This document shows, piece after piece, positions 55,122-63,754 of a stretch of 64,000 nucleotides of DNA (position 1 is the stretch's first letter; each line of letters starts with the position of its first letter). The translations under genes and the position numbers were made by a program. Origin of the DNA: JAANXG01 sp963731035. GTDB lineage: Bacteria > Pseudomonadota > Gammaproteobacteria > Arenicellales > JAANXG01. The stretch covers positions 62,001 to 126,000 of the forward strand of contig CAVSUY010000009.1 of assembly GCA_963731035.1 (NCBI GenBank). The letters are read 5' to 3'. Under the pieces are notes generated by a model. The model did no database searches and had not been told where the DNA came from. It saw only the letters and a program-made list of their open reading frames with translations.

Positions 55122-57566
55122 CTAGCTCTTGACGCGCAGCATCTCGGGATCGTAAAGGGGAGTGAGGTGAATACGTGCCGGCACGCGCATGGTGGCGATC
55201 TCCAGCTCGTAGCGGCCCGACTTCAGGAAGGCGTCGTCGACGCCGTCCGTGTGCCGTACGTAGCCGTATCCGATGTCCTTTCCCACCGTGTAGCCCCAGC
55301 CTCCGCTGCCGAGCCAGCCTACCCGCTCGCCGTTGCGATAGATGGTTTCACGCCCCAGTACAATGGCCTCGGGTTCGTCGATGGTGAAGCATGCCAGTCG
55401 CTTGTTGACGCCGCCGCCCCGTTGCGCGATCAAGGCTTCTCTACCGAGGAAGGGAACCTCGCTCTTGAGTTTGACCGCCCAGCCCAAGCCGGCCTCGATG
55501 GGCGTGTAGTCGGGGCCTATGTCCGAGCCCCAGGCCCGGTAGCCCTTCTCCAGGCGCAGCGACTCGATGGCGCGGTAGCCCGCGTTGGCGATGCCGTATG
55601 CCTCCCCAGCCCGCATCAGCTCGTCGTATACGTCCCCGGCCTGCGCCACCGGCAGGTGCAGCTCCCAGCCGAGCTCCCCCACGTAGGTGACGCGCAAGGC
55701 ATTTACCGGCGCGCCTGCGATCTCGATCTCGCGGGTGGTTGCGAAGGGAAATCCTTCATTGGAAACGTTCGCCCGCGTCACCTGTTCCAGCACGTCCCGG
55801 GCCCGCGGCCCCATGAGGGACAGCGTGGCGTAGTCGCCGGTCACGTTGTCGATCCGCACGTTCATGCCGTCGGGGACGTTGCGGCGCATCCAGGCGAGAT
55901 CGTGGGTCACGAAACCGGTCCCCGTGACGATATAGTAACGGTCGGGGCCAAGGCGCGTGACGGTCAGGTCGCATTCGATGCCGCCTGCGGCGTTGAGCAT
56001 CTGCGTGTACACCACGCTGCCCGGTGGCCGGGTGACGTTGTTGGCGCAGATCCAGGACAGCGCCGCAGCGGCGTCGGGGCCGCTCAGCATGAATTTCGCG
56101 AACGAGCTGGCGTCGAACAAGGCGACCCGTTCCCGACAGGCCCGGTGTTCCCGGCCTACCGCCTCGAACCAGTTCTGCCTGCCGAAGCTGTAAACGTCCT
56201 CGGCCTTCGTGCCTTCGGGCGCGAACCAGTTGGGACGTTCCCAGCCCATCTTCGAACCGAAGCACGCACCGTGCTGCCGCAGGCGAGAATACAAGGGAGA
56301 CACGTGCAGCGGCCGGCCGCTCTCGTGCTCCTCGTGCGGCCAGGCGATCGTGTAGTGCTTGCCGTAGAGCTCGAGCGTGCGTGCCTTCACCCACTGGCGG
56401 TCGGCGTGATGGGGCCCGAAGCGCCGGATGTCCACCGCCCACAGGTCGAATGGCGGCTCGCCCCCGACGATCCACTCGGCCAGTGCCCGGCCGGCGCCGC
56501 CGCCGCTGGCGATGCCGAAGGCGTTGAATCCACAACCGACGAAGAATCCCCGCACCTCCGGTGCTTCGCCGAGAATGAAGTTGCCGTCCGGCGTGAATGA
56601 CTCGGCGCCGTTGATCATCTGTTTGATGCCTGCGCTCTGCAGCGCCGGTACGCGCGCCAGGGCCTGCTCCATGAGCGGCTCGAAATGATTCCAGTCCGAC
56701 TCCAGCAGCATGAAGTGCGCGTCCCTCGGCAGATCTTCCAGAGCGAAAGGGATGGGGTTCGGCTCGTAGCCGCCCATCACCAGGCCGCCGACTTCCTCCT
56801 TGAAGTACGTCAGCCGGTCCGGGTCCCGGAGGGTTGGCAGGTCGCGGGGAACGTCGGCGATCGGATCGGTAATCACGTATTGGTGCTGCACCGACTGCAG
56901 GGGGACGGTGACGCCTGCCATGCGACCCACCATACCCGCCCATTGTCCGGCGCAGTTGACTACGACCTCGGATCGCAGCTCGCCGTGCTCCGTGATGACG
57001 CCGTGGACCCGGCCGCCGGCCACCTTCATGCCAGTCACCGCGCAGTCCTCGATGATCCGCACCTCGCTCTGGCGCGCACCCCTGGCCAGCGCTTGTGTAA
57101 TGTCGGAAGGATTGGCCTGGCCGTCGGTAGGCAGGTAGGCAGCGCCGACGAGGTCGGAGACATCCATCAGCGGCCACAGCTCGCGCGCCTCGACCGGCGT
57201 CAGCAAATGCATCTCCAATCCGAAGCTGTGCGCGGTGGTGGCCTGGCGCTTGATTTCAATCATGCGGTCTTCGCTGCAGGCGAGGCGAAGGCCGCCCACC
57301 TTCTTCCAGCCACCGGACTGTCCGGTCTCGGCTTCGAGCCGGTCGTAGAGCTCTACGCTGTTCTTGAGGAGCCGGGTGACGTTGGCATTGGTACGGAGCT
57401 GGCCCACCAGGCCCGCGGCGTGGAAGGTGGTGCCGCTGGTGAGCTTCTCGCGCTCCAGCAGGACGATGTCCTTCCAGCCCAGCTTTGCCAGGTGATAGGC
57501 GGTGCTGCAGCCCATGATGCCGCCGCCGATCACCACTGCCTGTGCGTGTTTGGGGAAGTCAGACAT
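55122..57566 (-). CDS. Dimethylglycine/sarcosine dehydrogenase-type FAD-GcvT protein
   Basis: 814 residues. The N-terminus is a DAO-type FAD domain (VVIGGGIMGCSTAYHLAKLG, then TSGTTFHAAGLVG with the His that carries covalent FAD in relatives). An FAO_M linker follows around 375-430. Then come GCV_T (about 430-700; GPDRYYIVTGTGFVTHDLAW, VTYVGELGWELHLPVA, DYTPIEAGLGWAVKLK) and a GcvT C-terminal barrel. The reaction is oxidative demethylation of dimethylglycine or sarcosine, passing the methyl as 5,10-methylene-THF. Length matches the family. It is flanked by two kinase genes, 39 and 66 bases away, on the same strand. Confidence 0.92.
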   Translation of the reverse strand: MSDFPKHAQAVVIGGGIMGCSTAYHLAKLGWKDIVLLEREKLTSGTTFHAAGLVGQLRTNANVTRLLKNSVELYDRLEAETGQSGGWKKVGGLRLACSEDRMIEIKRQATTAHSFGLEMHLLTPVEARELWPLMDVSDLVGAAYLPTDGQANPSDITQALARGARQSEVRIIEDCAVTGMKVAGGRVHGVITEHGELRSEVVVNCAGQWAGMVGRMAGVTVPLQSVQHQYVITDPIADVPRDLPTLRDPDRLTYFKEEVGGLVMGGYEPNPIPFALEDLPRDAHFMLLESDWNHFEPLMEQALARVPALQSAGIKQMINGAESFTPDGNFILGEAPEVRGFFVGCGFNAFGIASGGGAGRALAEWIVGGEPPFDLWAVDIRRFGPHHADRQWVKARTLELYGKHYTIAWPHEEHESGRPLHVSPLYSRLRQHGACFGSKMGWERPNWFAPEGTKAEDVYSFGRQNWFEAVGREHRACRERVALFDASSFAKFMLSGPDAAAALSWICANNVTRPPGSVVYTQMLNAAGGIECDLTVTRLGPDRYYIVTGTGFVTHDLAWMRRNVPDGMNVRIDNVTGDYATLSLMGPRARDVLEQVTRANVSNEGFPFATTREIEIAGAPVNALRVTYVGELGWELHLPVAQAGDVYDELMRAGEAYGIANAGYRAIESLRLEKGYRAWGSDIGPDYTPIEAGLGWAVKLKSEVPFLGREALIAQRGGGVNKRLACFTIDEPEAIVLGRETIYRNGERVGWLGSGGWGYTVGKDIGYGYVRHTDGVDDAFLKSGRYELEIATMRVPARIHLTPLYDPEMLRVKS

Positions 57567-57632
57567 TGATCCGGTACCGTTTTATTGCCTTAGCACTCGA
57601 ATGACGGTGTATGCAGCGCACCCGCGACTCCT

Positions 57633-58508
57633 TCAGCCAGCGCGGAACTCGGCCCACGCCTTGTCGAAGCGGGCAAGGTTCTCGGCTGTGTAGGCGGCGT
57701 AGTCGAAGTCGATACTCGAGTGGATCTCCGAGACCATGCTCCACATGCTTTCGCGCAGCAGCGACGCGCACTTCATGGCCGCGTAGCGGTGCCGAAGCTC
57801 ATCGTGGACCGCCGTCTCGAAATAGGTTTCGAGTAGCCAGTCCTCTTGGGACGGCGACAGCTCGTTGTTCGATGCCAGGCCGCCCAGGTCGAACAACGGG
57901 CTGTTGAAGCCGGCATAATCCCAGTCCACCAGCCACAGGCGAGTGCCGTCGTCGATGAAGTTGGCCGCCAGCAGATCGTTATGGCCGAACACCAGCTTCA
58001 CGGGTCCGACGCTTTCCTCCAGATGCTCCGCGGCCTGCATGAGACGCGGCAGCTCACCCACCATGCGACTGCCAGCCTCGCGCAGGGAGGCGGCATAGTC
58101 GTGCAGCACATGGAACACCCAGAAGACCAATGCCGGACCGCGGAAATACCTGGGCATCTCCCTGTGGCAGCGCCTGACCAGCGGCACGATCCGTTGCAGG
58201 CAGACGGGTTCCCGGACATCCACCGGCGACAGCGTGTCCCCCTCCACGAACCTCAGGACGATGGCGCCAGGCTCGTGGTGTACGACCTCCGGCGACAAGC
58301 CGGCCTGGAAGGCGGCGCGGCTCGCCGCCAGTTCGTTGAAGCGCATGATGCCGTGCAGCGGGATGTCGTTGCCGACCCGCACGAAGTAGCGGCCGCCGGC
58401 ATCGTCGACGACGAAGTTGGCGTTGGTGATGCCGCCGACCAAAGGCTTCGGCTCCACCGCTGTCTTCCAGCAGCTCAGCTCCGCGGCCCTGCCGTTCGCG
58501 TCGTTCAT
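57633..58508 (-). CDS. Choline/ethanolamine kinase-like enzyme 2
   Basis: 291 residues from ATG 58508, overlapping the permease stop by four bases. It has the choline-kinase-like pattern GGITNANFVVDDAGGRYFVR, catalytic FGHNDLLAANFIDDGT (HNDxxxxN), and LWLVDWDYAGFNSPLFDLGG. It is only distantly like kinase 1, so the two are probably not redundant. A frame extending to 60161 is an overlap with the permease and not real. Direct coupling to the importer suggests it phosphorylates the imported compound. Confidence 0.85.
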   Translation of the reverse strand: MNDANGRAAELSCWKTAVEPKPLVGGITNANFVVDDAGGRYFVRVGNDIPLHGIMRFNELAASRAAFQAGLSPEVVHHEPGAIVLRFVEGDTLSPVDVREPVCLQRIVPLVRRCHREMPRYFRGPALVFWVFHVLHDYAASLREAGSRMVGELPRLMQAAEHLEESVGPVKLVFGHNDLLAANFIDDGTRLWLVDWDYAGFNSPLFDLGGLASNNELSPSQEDWLLETYFETAVHDELRHRYAAMKCASLLRESMWSMVSEIHSSIDFDYAAYTAENLARFDKAWAEFRAG

Positions 58509-60517
58509 GCCACCAGCCCGAGCTCTTTCTTCTTGCGGGTCGCCCAGGCGCCGATCAGGCGGTCGGCGATCATGGCGATGAATGCCACGCACACGCCGGC
58601 GATGATGCCGCGGCCGGTGTCCGCCTTGGTCAAGGCGATGTAGACCTCCTGGCCGAGATCCCGGGTCCCCACCAGGGCGGTGATGACCAGCATGCTCAGA
58701 GCCATCATGATGGTCTGGTTGATTCCCAGCATCATCTCCGGGAGGGCGATGGGGATCTGTACCCGCCACAGGATCTGGCGACGGGTGCAGCCGAACGCGC
58801 GGGCGGCCTCGATGAGGTGAACGGGGACCTGACGAATGCCGTGGTCCGTGTAGCGAACCGCCGGCACCAGCGCGTAGGCGACGATGGCGATCATGGCGGA
58901 GAAGTCGCCGACCTGAAACAGCATGACCACGGGTATCAGGTAAACGAATGAGGGCAGGGTCTGCAAGGTATCGATGACGACCTGCACCATCCGGTGCACC
59001 CGTTCCCGCCTCGCCGCCCAGATGCCGATCGGCACGCCGATGAGCGACGCAATGGCCACGGAAATGCCGCACAGGTAGACCGAGATCATCGCCTTCTCCC
59101 AGTTCCCCGTGACGGCGATGAACAAAGCCAGGCCGCCTACCAATAATGCGAGCCTCAGCCCGCCGAGCTGGTAGCCGGCCAGCGCCACCATGCCCACTAC
59201 CGCGCTCCAGGGCAGCGCCACCAGGAATCGCTTGACGGGGATCAGCAGATCCAGCAACAGGGCGTTCTTCACTGCGTTGAGCTGGTCGAAGAAGTTGATG
59301 TTGATCCAGGAAACCAGGTCCGACCAGAATGACTGGGTGGTGATCATCAGGCTTTCCGGGTACGACTGGAACGGGCGTGCGATCAGTCCGAGGACCGTCG
59401 TCCCCGCTACCAAGGCGACGGCTGCCACCAGGTGGGGATGCGCCCGCAAGAAGCTGCGGGGGCCGGCCCTGTGTGCGGGAGGCGGGCGGTTCGCAAAGCC
59501 CTGGCTCAACCTGTCCAGCGCGATGGCAAGGAGCGTGATGGCCAGTCCCGCCTCGATGCCGGCGCCGATGTTGAGCCGCTTGAGAGAGGTCAGGACATCG
59601 AAGCCGAGCCCGCCCGCGCCGATCATGGAGGCGATGATCACCATGTTCAAAGACAGCATGATCACCTGGTTGACGCCCAGCATCAAAGTGGGGCGCGCCG
59701 AGGGTACCTGGACCCGCCACAGCAACTGCCTGCGCGTGCTGCCGGCCATGCGGCCGAAGTCGACCATCTCCGCCGGCACCTGCCGCAGCGACAGTATGGT
59801 GCAGCGGACCATGGGCGGCAGTGCGTAGATAATGGTCGCGATCATGGCCGCCACCGGCCCGAAGCCGAACAGGAACAGTATCGGCACCAGGTAGGCGAAC
59901 ACCGGCACCGTCTGCATCAGATCGAGTACAGGCGTGATCACCCTGGCGGCGCGGGGGCTGCGAAAGCCGGCAATGCCCACGGACAGCCCGAGGGCCACGC
60001 CTATCGGCACCGCGATCAGTATCGACGACAGGGTGATCATGGCGCTCTCCCAGCGGTCGAACACCGCCAGGTACAGGAAGCATCCGCCGACCAGCAGGGC
60101 CAGGCCCCAGCTCCCAGCGCAGTGGCCCATCACCACCACCACCGCAACCACCGCCAGCCACGGCAGCGGTTCGATGTGCATGGCCTCCCGGCCGCCGAAC
60201 GACAGGTCGAATCCCGAGGACAGCAGCCCCTGCGCCGTGGCCAGCGGCCAGTACAGCAGCCAGGAAATGGAGCGGGTGAACTCCTTGAAGGTGAACAGTC
60301 CGAGATCGAAGTCATTGATCAGCCACTTCATGAAGTCGCTGATCCAGAATCGCAGCGGCACTTCCCATTCGCGTGGATACTGCCACGCCGCCGGCCAGGC
60401 TTCCCGCAGGAGATAGACGAAGAAGGTAAAGGCCAGCGCCGCCGTCCAGGCCGCGATCCACGGCCGGTAGTGCCATTGCCCACCGCGGGCTTCGCGAACG
60501 GCAACCGCGGTGTTCAT
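58505..60517 (-). CDS. Double-length betaine/choline ABC permease (ProW-ProW fusion)
   Basis: 670 residues from ATG 60517 containing two permease halves in tandem. Each half has an EAA-type loop: DFGRMAGSTRRQLLWRVQVP in the first and EAARAFGCTRRQILWRVQIP in the second, each followed by MLGVNQVIM or MLGINQTIM. Each half also has its own quaternary-ammonium-type membrane core (LMQTVPVFAYLVPILFLFG; TLQTLPSFVYLIPVVMLFQV). Canonical ProW/OpuAB has one such unit. Here one polypeptide could form the whole channel. Its start overlaps the ATPase stop and its stop overlaps kinase 2. Confidence 0.92.
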   Translation of the reverse strand: MNTAVAVREARGGQWHYRPWIAAWTAALAFTFFVYLLREAWPAAWQYPREWEVPLRFWISDFMKWLINDFDLGLFTFKEFTRSISWLLYWPLATAQGLLSSGFDLSFGGREAMHIEPLPWLAVVAVVVVMGHCAGSWGLALLVGGCFLYLAVFDRWESAMITLSSILIAVPIGVALGLSVGIAGFRSPRAARVITPVLDLMQTVPVFAYLVPILFLFGFGPVAAMIATIIYALPPMVRCTILSLRQVPAEMVDFGRMAGSTRRQLLWRVQVPSARPTLMLGVNQVIMLSLNMVIIASMIGAGGLGFDVLTSLKRLNIGAGIEAGLAITLLAIALDRLSQGFANRPPPAHRAGPRSFLRAHPHLVAAVALVAGTTVLGLIARPFQSYPESLMITTQSFWSDLVSWININFFDQLNAVKNALLLDLLIPVKRFLVALPWSAVVGMVALAGYQLGGLRLALLVGGLALFIAVTGNWEKAMISVYLCGISVAIASLIGVPIGIWAARRERVHRMVQVVIDTLQTLPSFVYLIPVVMLFQVGDFSAMIAIVAYALVPAVRYTDHGIRQVPVHLIEAARAFGCTRRQILWRVQIPIALPEMMLGINQTIMMALSMLVITALVGTRDLGQEVYIALTKADTGRGIIAGVCVAFIAMIADRLIGAWATRKKKELGLVA

Positions 60518-61596
60518 GCGTGGTTGTTTCCGCCGACCAGCACGTCGAGCACCGACTGGCGGCTCAGGTGCCCGATGACCTTGCCGTTCCCGTCGGTCAC
60601 CGCCACCAGCGGTGCGCCGTTCACCAGCCGCGCCGCCAGGTCCTGCACCTTGGCGGTGGCGGGCACGCTTTCGGTCGGTGCCGGCCCGTCCCCCGGCGGC
60701 ATCATGATGGCGCGCGCTGAAAGCACCTTGGCGCGCGGAATGTCGCGGGTGAACTCGGCTACGTACTCCGTGGCGGGATGCAGCACCAGGGCTTCGGGCG
60801 ATCCGGTCTGGATAATGTCGCCGTCCTTCATGATGGCGATCCGGTCGGCGAGGCGTATCGCTTCCTCGAAGTCGTGAGTGATGAACACGATCGTCTTGTG
60901 AAGCATGTTCTGCAGGCGCAGAAACTCGTCCTGCATCTCCCGGCGGATCAAGGGATCGAGGGCGGAGAAAGGCTCGTCCAGAAACCAGATCTCCGGCTCC
61001 ACCGCCAGGCTGCGCGCGATGCCGACGCGCTGTTGCTGACCGCCGGAAAGCTCGCGGGGATAGTAGCTCTCGCGCCCGGTGAGGCCGACGATATCGATCA
61101 TCTCCCGGGCGCGCTTTTCGCACGCCTTGCGGTCGATGCCTTGTATACCAAGCGGAAAGGCGACATTGCCCAGCACCGTCAGGTGGGGCAACAGCGCGAA
61201 ATGCTGGAACACCATGCCCATCTTGTGGCGGCGGATCTCGATGAGCTCCTTTTCAGACGCCTGCAACAGATCGCGCTGGTCGAATATCACCCTTCCGGCG
61301 GTGGGTTCGATCAAACGCGACAGGCAGCGCACCAGGGTCGACTTTCCCGAGCCCGACAATCCCATGATGACGAAGATCTCGCCCTCGACGACGCCGAGAT
61401 TGACGTTGCGCACGGCGCCGATAAGCCCGGCGTTCGAAAGCTGCTCGTGGGTGGGGTTGGAATCATGCGCCGCGAGAAATTTCGCGGCTTCGTCGCCGAA
61501 TACCTTCCAGATCCCTTCGCAGGATATCTTCAATCTGGATTCGGACGATCCGGCGTCCGCGGGATCCCCCGGTGAGGAGTTGTCGATCGACACCAT
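60514..61596 (-). CDS. Betaine/choline ABC ATPase (ProV/OpuAA type)
   Basis: About 360 residues from ATG 61596 (the frame is open to 61638). It has the ProV-like preface KISCEGIWKVFGDEAAKFL, Walker A MGLSGSGKSTLVRCL, QHFALLPHLTV, signature LSGGQQQRVGIARSL and Walker B IWFLDEPFSALDPLIRR. A partial CBS-like C-terminus (APLVAVTDGNGKVIGHLS) may sense ionic strength, as in osmoregulated homologues. It energises the permease that follows. Confidence 0.93.
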   Translation of the reverse strand: MVSIDNSSPGDPADAGSSESRLKISCEGIWKVFGDEAAKFLAAHDSNPTHEQLSNAGLIGAVRNVNLGVVEGEIFVIMGLSGSGKSTLVRCLSRLIEPTAGRVIFDQRDLLQASEKELIEIRRHKMGMVFQHFALLPHLTVLGNVAFPLGIQGIDRKACEKRAREMIDIVGLTGRESYYPRELSGGQQQRVGIARSLAVEPEIWFLDEPFSALDPLIRREMQDEFLRLQNMLHKTIVFITHDFEEAIRLADRIAIMKDGDIIQTGSPEALVLHPATEYVAEFTRDIPRAKVLSARAIMMPPGDGPAPTESVPATAKVQDLAARLVNGAPLVAVTDGNGKVIGHLSRQSVLDVLVGGNNHA

Positions 61597-61620
61597 CCGC
61601 CCGCTGCTGCGTTGAAAGGT

Positions 61621-61651
61621 CCGGACGCCGGGCGGCACAACCGGCGTCCGG
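61621..61651 (-). other. Intercistronic hairpin between binding-protein and ATPase genes
   Basis: A perfect 11-bp stem (61621-61631 with 61641-61651) with a 9-base loop, 12 bases after the binding-protein stop. It has no T-run. It probably stabilises the upstream binding-protein message relative to the rest, as at 47302-47331. Confidence 0.65.
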
Positions 61652-61663
61652 AGAATTACGCTG

Positions 61664-62623
61664 TCAGGTGCACTCGGTCCACTTCTTCCAAGTGCCGTCG
61701 TTGGCCTTGAGCCATTCCTCGACCACGTCGTCGACTTTCTGGCCGTCGAGGTCGACCTTGATAATCATCTGACCCATGGCCTGGTTGTCGATCTTGAAGT
61801 TGCGCACCGCCTTGTAGGCGCAGGGCCACTTGGTTTCGCCGCCTTTCCAACCGACTTTCTTGATCCATCCCTGCGGCTTGCCGCAATCGTAGGCCATCTT
61901 CTTGTTGATGCCCCATGAAGGGTCGTTGTAGCACTCGTCGGTGTAGGGCGGGAACTCGACCCATTCGCCCTTGAACTTGATGGGCGCCCAGTGGGGCGTG
62001 TAGATCCAGGCGAGGATCGGCGCCTTGCGCTCGTATGCGGATTGCACTTCGGCGAACAGCGCGGCATCGGTGCCGGCATGGACCACTTCATAGTTGAGCC
62101 CCAGCGCTTCGACGCGTTCCTCGTCGAACCCGGCCCAGGTGACGGGTCCGGCGAGGTAACGCCCCTTGGGAGCGGTCTCGGGAGTGGAGAATGCCTCCGC
62201 GCACTTGTTGAGCGCCTTCCAATCCGGCAGACCCGGGCACTTTTCCTTCATGTAGAGCGGATACCACCACTCCTCGCGGGCATGCATTCCAGTCTCGCCG
62301 AGGTCGACGGTGTTGCCGGTCTTGAGACTTTCTTCCAGGGCCTGCTTGCCGGTGGTTTCCCACATCTCCATCGCGACATGGAGGTCTCCGGATTCAAGGC
62401 CGGCGAACTGAGCGATGTAGTCGGCCTGCTGGTACTTCACGTTGTAGCCCATCTCTTCCAGCACTCTGCCCATGAGGTGGGTGGTGATGTACTGGCCGGT
62501 CCAGTCGTGAATGGTAAGAATGATGGGATCTTTCGATTCCGGCACGGCTCCCATGGCGGATGTCGAAGACATGACGGCGGCGGCGACTGCAACTACAGCC
62601 AATCGCTTGATTTTGCTGTACAT
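61664..62623 (-). CDS. Betaine/choline-type ABC substrate-binding protein (ProX/OpuAC-like)
   Basis: 319 residues from ATG 62623 behind AAGAGGAGG. The signal peptide is RLAVVAVAAAVMSSTSAMGA. The mature protein shows the OpuAC fold, with aromatic-rich sites able to cage a quaternary ammonium (IHDWTGQYITTHLMGRVLEE, MWETTGKQALE, EEWWYPLYMKEK, and ILAWIYTPHWAPIKFKGEW). Several Cys pairs (CPGLPDWKALNKC, CYNDPSWG) suggest disulfides. The ligand is glycine betaine, choline or a similar base. It is the first gene of the operon, controlled by 62723-62750. Confidence 0.9.
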   Translation of the reverse strand: MYSKIKRLAVVAVAAAVMSSTSAMGAVPESKDPIILTIHDWTGQYITTHLMGRVLEEMGYNVKYQQADYIAQFAGLESGDLHVAMEMWETTGKQALEESLKTGNTVDLGETGMHAREEWWYPLYMKEKCPGLPDWKALNKCAEAFSTPETAPKGRYLAGPVTWAGFDEERVEALGLNYEVVHAGTDAALFAEVQSAYERKAPILAWIYTPHWAPIKFKGEWVEFPPYTDECYNDPSWGINKKMAYDCGKPQGWIKKVGWKGGETKWPCAYKAVRNFKIDNQAMGQMIIKVDLDGQKVDDVVEEWLKANDGTWKKWTECT

Positions 62624-62722
62624 AGTTACCTCCTCTTTCTTTGATGATCGCCATGGACGACGCCCGTCACTCGTCGATAAAGGCACGTTTCGGGGGGATC
62701 GCCTGTATTCTGGCGGTTTCGA

Positions 62723-62750
62723 TATTTACCCCAAACCCCGGTAAAGTCAA
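62723..62750 (-). promoter_or_regulatory. Promoter of the betaine/choline operon
   Basis: Minus-strand -35 TTGACT (62745-62750) and -10 TAAATA (62723-62728), 16-base spacer, about 100 bases before the binding-protein start. The 303-base gap 62624-62926 shows no other feature. Confidence 0.5.
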
Positions 62751-62926
62751 CAATCCAAATCCATGTACGTGTGCGCTGTCGTGCGGCACATCATGAAGTT
62801 GGCGTTGCGTACTACCGATGGCGTCGAAAGCGTCGTGTTGGTTGCACCAAGTCGCGCAAGAATCGGAATGCTTTCGCGATCGCCGGTTGCTAGACTGATT
62901 GCCGCAAGACCAGAGGCAACATACCA

Positions 62927-63661
62927 ATGGGGAAGTCCAGCACGGAGACCTTTACATCCACGCACCGGCGGATCGTCGACTTCGACTGGGAACGTGTCGC
63001 GATGGGACTCGATCAGGACGGCTGCGCGACCGCCGCAAAGGTGCTCACCGTGGCCGAATGCCGGCGGCTCAGCGCCCTGTACCGAGACGACGATGCATTC
63101 CGCAGGCGGGTCGTGATGGCAAGGCACGGCTTCGGCCAGGGCGAATACCGCTACCTCAGCTATCCATTGCCGGACGAGGTCCAGGCGCTTCGCGAAAGCC
63201 TGTATCCGCCGCTGGCCTCGATAGCCAATCGCTGGGGCAAATGCTTGGGCGAGCGTACCGTGTTCCCCGGCACCCTCCCAAAGTACCTCGCCCGCTGCCA
63301 TCGCGCCGGCCAATCGCGTCCCACACCGCTTATACTCAGGTACCAGCGCGGTGATTACAACTGCCTGCACCAGGACCTGTACGGAGAACTTGTTTTTCCA
63401 TTGCAGGTAACGGTGCTGCTCAGCAACCCCGACCGGGATTTCAGCGGCGGCGAATTCATGCTGGTGGAGAACCGCCCGCGTCGCCAGGCCAGGGGACGGG
63501 TGATCCCGCTGCGGCAGGGCGAGGCGGTAATCTTCCCGGTCCACCATCGCCCGGTGCGCGGCACCCGCGACTACTACCGCGCCACCATACGCCACGGTGT
63601 GAGCCCGTTGCATGCGGGGGAACGTTTCGCCCTCGGTATCATCTTCCACGACGCGGCGTGA
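62927..63661 (+). CDS. 2-oxoglutarate/Fe(II)-dependent oxygenase
   Basis: 244 residues. The facial triad starts with HxD in CLHQDLYGELVFPL. The third His and the 2OG-binding Arg lie in RPVRGTRDYYRATIRHGVS. The double-stranded beta-helix ends with FALGIIFHDA. Family members hydroxylate proteins, nucleic acid bases or small molecules; the substrate is unknown. The gene is divergent from the betaine operon and starts 303 bases away. Dioxygenases acting on betaine-like compounds exist, so a shared role is possible but not shown. Confidence 0.87.
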   Translation: MGKSSTETFTSTHRRIVDFDWERVAMGLDQDGCATAAKVLTVAECRRLSALYRDDDAFRRRVVMARHGFGQGEYRYLSYPLPDEVQALRESLYPPLASIANRWGKCLGERTVFPGTLPKYLARCHRAGQSRPTPLILRYQRGDYNCLHQDLYGELVFPLQVTVLLSNPDRDFSGGEFMLVENRPRRQARGRVIPLRQGEAVIFPVHHRPVRGTRDYYRATIRHGVSPLHAGERFALGIIFHDAA

Positions 63662-63709
63662 ACCCGGGAGCCGGAGCTGAGAGGTATTTGGTGCGCACAA
63701 ACGGTTTTA

Positions 63710-63754
63710 GACGAAGGGTCCCCTCTCCCTCAGGGAGAGAGCCAGGGTGAGGGC
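63710..63754. repeat. Interspersed palindromic repeat, CTCTCCCT/GGGAGAG family
   Basis: Third copy: GACGAAGGGTCCCCTCTCCC facing AGGGAGAGAGCCAGGGTGAG. It lies 49 bases after the oxygenase stop. Confidence 0.8.

Noticed and set aside
58509..60161. Apparent extension of kinase 2 to 842 codons
   Set aside because: The upstream part is the permease read in another frame; it is Gly/Arg/His-rich and the kinase motifs begin only at 58508.
60518..61123. Apparent N-terminal extension of the permease to 872 codons
   Set aside because: It reads the ATPase gene out of frame; ATG 60517 gives a four-base overlap with the ATPase stop and a normal membrane N-terminus.
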